Source of the DNA: an uncultured Lachnospiraceae bacterium
GTDB lineage: Bacteria; Bacillota; Clostridia; Lachnospirales; Lachnospiraceae
NCBI GenBank assembly: GCA_910588825.1
Contig: CAJURF010000048.1
Location: forward strand, 1 to 26,494
Direction: 5' to 3'
Length of the DNA: 26,494 nucleotides
A program made the translations under genes and the position numbers. The notes beneath the pieces were generated by a model. The model saw nothing but the letters and a program-made list of their open reading frames with translations. It was not told where the DNA came from and made no database searches. Shown here piece after piece: positions 22,705 to 26,494 of the stretch. Within the stretch, counting starts at the first letter, position 1; each line of letters begins with the position of its first letter.

Positions 22705-23556
22705 TTAAGCTTTGCTGAATCTCTGCATATAAATCTGTACAGAATTGATCACCAGCATCAATAGAAAAGAAATCACCAGCAGTACCAGCGCAATGGCTGT
22801 GGCATCTGCATATTTATACTGTTCCAGCTTTGTCATAATCAACAATGGAGCAATCTGGGTCTTATAGGGAATATTGCCCGCAATAAACACAACACTTCCA
22901 TATTCACCGATGCCCCTGGCAAGGGCCAGTCCGAACCCAGCCAGCATAGCCGGAAAAAGCTCCGGAAGAATCACCCGGAAAAAGGTATACAGTTTTCCTG
23001 ATCCCAGCATGGCCGCAGCCTCCTCGTACTGGCGGTCCAGTTTTTCCAGTATAGGCTGTACGGCCCTCACCACAAAAGGAATCCCTACAAAAACCATGGC
23101 GAGGGTAATCCCGATGCGGGTATAGGCAATCTTCACTCCGATTTTATCAAAAAGCCCCCCTATCCATCCCTGGTCGGAATAGAGATAAGTCAGGGAAATA
23201 CCCGCCACAGCGGTGGGCAGGGCGAAGGGAAGTTCTATCAGGCCATCCATCAGCCGTTTGCCCGGAAACTCATAACGCACCAGTACCCAGGCGAGAATCA
23301 CGCCGAACACTACATTAATAAGCGCCGCAAAGAACGCACAGGAAAAACTCACAATATAACCGGACACCACCTGTCTGGAGGTAACCGTTTCTATAAATTC
23401 TCCAAAACTGAGCTGGGCGGCACTGATAAAAATCGACGCCAGGGGAATCAGTACCAGGCATCCCAGCATGGCCAGCGTCACGCCCAGTGAGAGGCCAAAT
23501 CCCGGAATTACCTTCACGCCCTTTTTATTTTTAACTTTTACAATCTGCTGTTCCAT
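22705..23556 (-). CDS. cysT: Sulfate ABC transporter permease CysT (CysU)
   Basis: A 283-residue permease with six TM helices. Typical segments are IPLASIFISAAQLSFGEF, FALPTAVAGISLTYLYSDQGWIG and the EAA loop YEEAAAMLGSGKLYTFFRVILP, followed by LARGIGEYGSVVFIAGNIP, a CysT hallmark. The start at 23556 gives MEQQIVKVKNKKG. It lies 31 bases after sbp and 25 before cysW in one operon. Confidence 0.93.
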   Translation of the reverse strand: MEQQIVKVKNKKGVKVIPGFGLSLGVTLAMLGCLVLIPLASIFISAAQLSFGEFIETVTSRQVVSGYIVSFSCAFFAALINVVFGVILAWVLVRYEFPGKRLMDGLIELPFALPTAVAGISLTYLYSDQGWIGGLFDKIGVKIAYTRIGITLAMVFVGIPFVVRAVQPILEKLDRQYEEAAAMLGSGKLYTFFRVILPELFPAMLAGFGLALARGIGEYGSVVFIAGNIPYKTQIAPLLIMTKLEQYKYADATAIALVLLVISFLLMLVINSVQIYMQRFSKA

Positions 23557-23587
23557 CTATTTTCATCCCTCGTTTCATGCCGCCTGC

Positions 23588-24601
23588 CTATTCCTCATAG
23601 ATCTGGTCAAACACAGCTCCGTCATCAAAATAAGTCTCAAAAGCCGCGTCCCAGCCGCCAAAATCATCAATGGTCACAAGATTCATATCCAGATCAAACT
23701 GGTCGGAAAATTCCTGGAGAATTTCTTCATTGAACGGACGATAATAATTCTCCCCTGCCAGCCGCTGAGCCTCATCGCTGTACAGATACTCCAGATAAGC
23801 CTTCGCCGCTTCTTCTGTGCCGTGGGCTTTCGCATTGCTGTCCACAATGGCCACAGAAGGCTGTGCCAGAATACTCACACTGGGGGTTACGATCTCATAC
23901 TCGTCAGGATATTCTTCCATGGACAGATACGCCTCATTTTCCCAGGCAATCAGCACATCTCCCTGTCCGTTCTCCACAAAGGTGTTGGTGGCGCCCCTGG
24001 CGCCGGAGTCCAGAACCAGCACGTTCTCATACAATTTCTTCATAAATTCTTTTGTGGCTTCCTCGTCCTCTCCATCCTGTTCCTGTTGATAAGCCCATGC
24101 CGCCAGGAAGTTCCAGCAGGCACCCCCGGAAGTTTTCGGATTGGGCGTGATCACTTCCACTCCATCTTTCACCAGGTCATCCCAGTCCTTAATATTTTTC
24201 TCATTTCCCTTTCTAACCAAAAATACAATGGTGGAGGTGTATGGCGAGCTGCTGCCTTCAAATTCATCAATCCAGCCGCTGTCGATCAGCCCCGCATTTT
24301 CAATGGCTGTGATATCGTGAGCCAGCGCCAGGGTAACCACATCTGCCTCATTTCCCTCTATCACCGAACGTGCCTGGGAACCCGACCCCCCATGGGACTG
24401 GGTAATGGTCACATCCTGGTCAAACTGGTCACTGAACAATTCGTTATACGCCGCATAAAATTCCCGGGTGGGGTCATAAGACACGTTCAAAAGCTCTATC
24501 CCCCCACTGCCGCCGTCGTTATCCCCGCCTCCACAGCCAGTAAACAATGCCGCAGCGGCTACCGAAACACTTAACATCACTGCTGTTATTTTCTTCTTCA
24601 T
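23588..24601 (-). CDS. sbp: Sulfate-binding lipoprotein (Sbp/CysP type)
   Basis: A 337-residue extracytoplasmic binding protein. The start at 24601 (MKKKITAVMLSVSVAAAALF) has GGAGGAG just upstream; the frame is open for 18 more codons without such a site. The lipobox FTGC gives a lipid anchor, followed by a Gly/Asp-rich linker. The family signature LLNVSYDPTREFYAAYN begins the mature domain. QSHGGSGSQARSVI and GDVLIAWENEAYL follow, both typical of sulfate/thiosulfate binding proteins. It heads the cys operon. Sulfate, thiosulfate or molybdate cannot be told apart with certainty, but the operon favours sulfate or thiosulfate. Confidence 0.93.
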   Translation of the reverse strand: MKKKITAVMLSVSVAAAALFTGCGGGDNDGGSGGIELLNVSYDPTREFYAAYNELFSDQFDQDVTITQSHGGSGSQARSVIEGNEADVVTLALAHDITAIENAGLIDSGWIDEFEGSSSPYTSTIVFLVRKGNEKNIKDWDDLVKDGVEVITPNPKTSGGACWNFLAAWAYQQEQDGEDEEATKEFMKKLYENVLVLDSGARGATNTFVENGQGDVLIAWENEAYLSMEEYPDEYEIVTPSVSILAQPSVAIVDSNAKAHGTEEAAKAYLEYLYSDEAQRLAGENYYRPFNEEILQEFSDQFDLDMNLVTIDDFGGWDAAFETYFDDGAVFDQIYEE

Positions 24602-24669
24602 AATCCGACTCCTCCATAATCCCTTATTTTCTTCTAAAAGTGTAATTTTTTCCATTCATCCAGCCTTTA

Positions 24670-24788
24670 AGCAAACGTTTTCTTTAAAGGCAACTTAAAA
24701 ATCCTGGATAAAACTACATTTCTTTTCCCAATGCTAAAATACTATCACAGAACCATGTTGTATTCAACCAAATTTTGAGCAAACGTTT
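24670..24788. promoter_or_regulatory. Two AGCAAACGTTT operator-like sites around the sulfate promoter
   Basis: The identical 11-mer AGCAAACGTTT occurs at 24670-24680 and 24778-24788, 108 bases apart. The second is part of the palindrome TCAAACGTTTGCT read on the minus strand. The form resembles LacI-family or catabolite-type operators. One lies downstream and one upstream of the predicted promoter, so looping repression is possible. The regulator is unknown. Confidence 0.4.
24739..24767 (-). promoter_or_regulatory. Probable promoter of the sulfate operon
   Basis: On the minus strand: TTGAAT (24762-24767), a 17-base spacer and TAGTAT (24739-24744), about 140 bases before the sbp ATG. It lies between the two AGCAAACGTTT sites. 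Confidence 0.45.
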
Positions 24789-24880
24789 GATTCTAAATAC
24801 TGCCGCATTCCCCCTCCCCTGACTGGCAGACATTTCATGAAACGTGTCTTATGCCAACTGTCCGTCTGCGCTTTTTTTGC

Positions 24881-24910
24881 ACAATAAAAGCACCGCATTT
24901 TCTGCGATGC
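24881..24910 (-). terminator. Terminator copy beside the tRNA fragment
   Basis: On the minus strand GCATCGCA, loop GAAAA and TGCGGTGC form an 8-bp stem (one G-T pair), followed by TTTTATTGT. It closely resembles the terminator after the intact tRNA-Met at 26376-26408. This supports common origin of the two sites. Confidence 0.75.
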
Positions 24911-24915
24911 CTTAT

Positions 24916-24941
24916 AGTCGCGAAAGGGGGACTTGAACCCG
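24916..24941 (-). pseudogene. 3' fragment of a tRNA (candidate att site)
   Basis: The 21 bases at 24920-24940 are identical to the T-arm and acceptor 3' end of the tRNA-Met at 26418-26438, in the same orientation, and break off inside the T-arm. The terminator beyond it is also similar. This is what remains at the far side when a tyrosine-recombinase element integrates into a tRNA 3' end. It could also be the relic of a second, deleted tRNA gene. From 24942 to 25126 I see no gene, only an imperfect inverted repeat near 24959-25012. Confidence 0.65.
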
Positions 24942-25126
24942 TTCCTATTCAAATTTAATAACCCCCGTACTTACAGCATTTTTTTTCGGAAAGTCTTATA
25001 ATTACGGGGTTTGCTTCATTACTCTCTTAAAAATTTTTTTCTTTAGCCGCCTATAATTTCATCTAAATATCAAAGCCATGCAACACGGATGCAAGCCCGT
25101 CCTCCCTTATCTTTTCTCAGTACCTT

Positions 25127-25279
25127 TTATTTCTGGTCTTTGGCTGTCGCTATCTTGTCCAGTAATTCTACAATCTCATCTGTAGTATACTCTTTCTTTT
25201 CTCCCTGAGTGAAAATCAATCTCAGCTCGTAAAGGGTTGACATTTTTACTGTCTGCATTTCTTTTTCTGTCATTTCCAT
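25127..25279 (-). CDS. Small conserved-looking protein, 50 residues
   Basis: An ATG at 25277-25279, preceded by GGGAGAAAAAC, opens a 50-codon frame: MEMTEKEMQTVKMSTLYELR, continuing to EIVELLDKIATAKDQK. It is charged and helical with no hydrophobic segment. Its codon use and ribosome site look real. I do not recognise the family. It lies inside the putative integrative-element remnant, downstream of an XRE-type regulator on the same strand, and may be an accessory or regulatory peptide. Confidence 0.55.
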   Translation of the reverse strand: MEMTEKEMQTVKMSTLYELRLIFTQGEKKEYTTDEIVELLDKIATAKDQK

Positions 25280-25373
25280 GTTTTTCTCCCTTCTCCGCTT
25301 GCCCGGTTATTGTCCTCCGTTCCCTTTGGACAATTATATAATACACCATTTTTAAAGTATTTTCAATGGGTTT

Positions 25374-25607
25374 TTACATTATTTTTAAGGTTTTTTCGTT
25401 ATAATCATCTTCTACATATTTTATGATGTTCCCCGGCTGCATATCCAGCAACTTGCAGATTTTCTCAAGGGCAATTATTCCCACCATTTCCCCACGGCGC
25501 AAAGATTGTATTGCATTTTCTCCTAGCAACTTTTCTTTACGCAGTCTTGTGGTATTATACCCACATTCTTTCAGATTTTCCAGCACATCAAATTTATAAA
25601 CAAACAT
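25374..25607 (-). CDS. XRE-type regulator (HTH_26-like)
   Basis: A 77-residue protein with the compact HTH of the HTH_26 group. It starts MFVYKFDVLENLKECGYNTT, has RKEKLLGENAIQSLRRGEMV and LEKICKLLDMQPGNIIKYVE, and ends with an acidic tail. GGAGGTG lies directly before the ATG at 25607. The AT-rich intergenic DNA on both sides (25280-25373 and 25608-25751) holds only promoter-like A/T runs. As part of the element remnant it was probably its regulator. Confidence 0.8.
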   Translation of the reverse strand: MFVYKFDVLENLKECGYNTTRLRKEKLLGENAIQSLRRGEMVGIIALEKICKLLDMQPGNIIKYVEDDYNEKTLKIM

Positions 25608-25751
25608 TTTTCACCTCCAAAGATGTACTCAGTTATATTATACATTACTTTTTAATTTCTTTCAAGAATTTTACATTATAAATAATGCACATTTTTTTGT
25701 ACGGTTAATCACTTTATTTTTGGTGTATTTGCATGTTGATTTCATGGTTTT

Positions 25752-26030
25752 TCACCTCCCCACTACGCTTATATGTTTTTCGGTTAAACCGAAATCTAAT
25801 GGTAAAAAAATAATTCTGTCATAAGGAATTCCGTACACTTCCTCAATCTCCCGCAAAACCGGAATATCCAGATAGCTTTTTCCTCTCTTATAATTTTCAA
25901 GAGTATCTGTGACGGCGATACGGTAATCGTTAGGCAGCAGCCGGATGCAGAAAACGCCATGGATGATATCCGCGGCAACACTATTCACGTGCACCACTCG
26001 CTCGTATTTGGCGCGGACAAAAAATGGCAT
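25752..26030 (-). CDS. XRE-like regulator with an abnormal N-terminus (possible remnant)
   Basis: 92 residues. The second half, LENYKRGKSYLDIPVLREIE and YGIPYDRIIFLPLDFGLTEK, is the typical end of phage/element XRE regulators (NYExGKSxPDxPxLxKIExxYGI...FLPxxxxLTE). The first 35 residues (MPFFVRAKYERVVHV...) do not look like HTH helices 1-3, so the N-terminal half may have been replaced or decayed. No good ribosome site precedes the ATG at 26030. It may be a pseudogene. Confidence 0.5.
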   Translation of the reverse strand: MPFFVRAKYERVVHVNSVAADIIHGVFCIRLLPNDYRIAVTDTLENYKRGKSYLDIPVLREIEEVYGIPYDRIIFLPLDFGLTEKHISVVGR

Positions 26031-26162
26031 TTAAATCCGCATTCCATTACGGTCATGTTCAATCGTGCGCTTAATAAAAACAATATATACCCGCGAGCCA
26101 AATGATTTGCCAGCAAGTCTTCACTGTTTCAAGCAAAACAGCATATCATTTGGCAAATACGT

Positions 26163-26386
26163 ATGCTCTTGAGTATAACTTATTTTCGTTTTCACAATCT
26201 CAGACGTTACTCAGCATCCATCCGTCATGCTCTGGGGGCCCAGATGCGTACATCATGGCAGACGGCGGCTGGCGGTCCGACAAGGTCCTGAAATCGGTGT
26301 ACAGGCACGCTATGGATGACCGAAAGAAAGAGATGTCGGATATAGCGAACTCTCATTTTTCACAACTATGCAACACAAAAAAAATA
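26163..26386 (+). pseudogene. C-terminal remnant of a tyrosine recombinase/integrase
   Basis: In one frame from about 26163: RFHNLRRYSASIRHALG, matching RFHDLRHYSAS with the catalytic H-x-L-R. After a one-base shift near 26230 the next frame gives PDAYIMADGGWRSDKVLKSV, then YRHAMDDRKKEM and SDIANSHFSQL. The GGW motif and Tyr in VYRHAM are the usual end of phage/ICE integrases, Tyr being the nucleophile. The N-terminal arm-binding and core domains are missing. It points into the 3' end of the tRNA-Met, the normal place for the integrase of an element that uses a tRNA as attB. It is inactive as it stands. Inverted repeats GCCAAATGAT/ATCATTTGGC (26097-26154) precede it. Confidence 0.7.
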
Positions 26387-26408
26387 AAACACCGCATTTC
26401 TGCGATGT
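26376..26408 (-). terminator. Terminator of tRNA-Met
   Basis: On the minus strand, ACATCGCA, loop GAAA and TGCGGTGT form an 8-bp stem, followed by TTTATTTTTTTTGT. It starts 8 bases after the tRNA 3' end and has a strong U-tract. Confidence 0.85.
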
Positions 26409-26415
26409 TTTACAG

Positions 26416-26489
26416 TAGCGAAAGGGGGACTTGAACCCCCGACACCACGGGTATGAACCGTGTGCTCTAGCCAGCTGAGCTATCTCGCC
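26416..26489 (-). tRNA. tRNA-Met (anticodon CAU)
   Basis: A full 74-base cloverleaf on the minus strand. The acceptor stem is GGCGAGA/TTTCGCT with wobble pairs, the D-stem GCTC/GAGC, the anticodon stem CACGG/CCGTG with loop TTCATAC, and the T-arm GGGGG-TTCAAGT-CCCCC; the discriminator is A. CCA is not encoded. The stem lacks the features of an initiator (no three G-C pairs below the loop, and a paired first base), so it is an elongator tRNA-Met or, less likely, a tRNA-Ile with modified CAU. Its 3' end doubles as the likely integration site. Confidence 0.93.
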
Positions 26490-26494
26490 ATATT

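Noticed and set aside
23468..24574. 368-codon plus-strand frame opposite sbp
   Set aside because: It is antisense to the sulfate-binding gene and has no domain pattern or start signal.
24764..24952. 62-codon frame over the tRNA fragment and terminator
   Set aside because: It reads through structured RNA sequence (tRNA 3' end and hairpin) and has no ribosome site.
24942..25126. A second tRNA or small RNA near 24959-25012
   Set aside because: The imperfect inverted repeat (AACCCCCGTAC and GTAATTACGGGGTT-like arms) does not fold into a cloverleaf and has no terminator, so it is left unassigned.
26102..26434. A complete 110-residue protein
   Set aside because: The frame begins in unrelated DNA and ends inside the tRNA; only the middle matches an integrase C-terminus, and the neighbouring frame supplies the preceding integrase residues, so it is a frameshifted remnant.

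Overview
The window looks like chromosome of a Gram-positive Clostridia bacterium, most likely Lachnospiraceae. Supporting signs are strong AGGAGG-type ribosome binding sites, lipoprotein signal peptides on solute-binding proteins, AAA-ATPase/PD-(D/E)XK proteins with the RFGKT motif, a UPF0175/DUF3368 type toxin-antitoxin remnant and a tRNA without encoded CCA. No species can be named from the sequence alone.

Layout. 1-3717 (minus strand): a sugar-uptake and metabolism cluster with a MtaA-like methyltransferase of the uroporphyrinogen decarboxylase fold, a sugar-binding lipoprotein, an ABC ATPase that is cut off near the window edge, and an RpiB-family isomerase lacking the usual active-site histidines. 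3818-3982: a 165-bp MITE-like element with CTAG ends. 4024-4967: an exported protein of unknown function and the remnant of an AAA-like ATPase. 5194-6239: an AT-rich two-gene operon with a promoter of its own, encoding a dCTP deaminase/dUTPase-fold protein without the catalytic glutamate and a small two-helix membrane protein with a coiled coil. This is the best candidate for an undescribed two-component system. 6319-7629: a DUF4143 ATPase broken by a second CTAG-type MITE. 7683-9595: oligoendopeptidase F behind a scrap of a metallo-beta-lactamase-fold gene. 9755-11398: a two-TM potassium channel with a Rossmann domain and a C-terminal RyR-like domain.

11514-14130 is a gene graveyard. It holds a frameshifted AAA ATPase, a decayed heterodimeric ABC exporter pair that still shows its ATGA overlap, and a collapsed toxin-antitoxin pair. 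Each has lost internal segments. 14176-17568: two intact tandem AAA-ATPase/PD-(D/E)XK proteins. 17643-20523: a GtrB-like glycosyltransferase and a DUF2142 membrane protein for cell-surface glycan work, read from what look like duplicated tandem promoters (20571-20668). A small XRE regulator is divergent from them and ends in a bidirectional terminator facing the sulfate operon.

21025-24601 is a complete sulfate/thiosulfate ABC importer (sbp-cysT-cysW-cysA, minus strand). 24884-26489 is the remnant of a small integrative element at a tRNA-Met(CAU). The intact tRNA lies at one end with the C-terminal part of a tyrosine recombinase pointing into it. A 3' tRNA fragment with its terminator marks the other end, and regulator genes or remnants lie between.

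Overall the window alternates conserved transport and metabolism operons with accessory DNA in active decay. Coordinates of pseudogene lesions were read by eye and may be off by a few bases.
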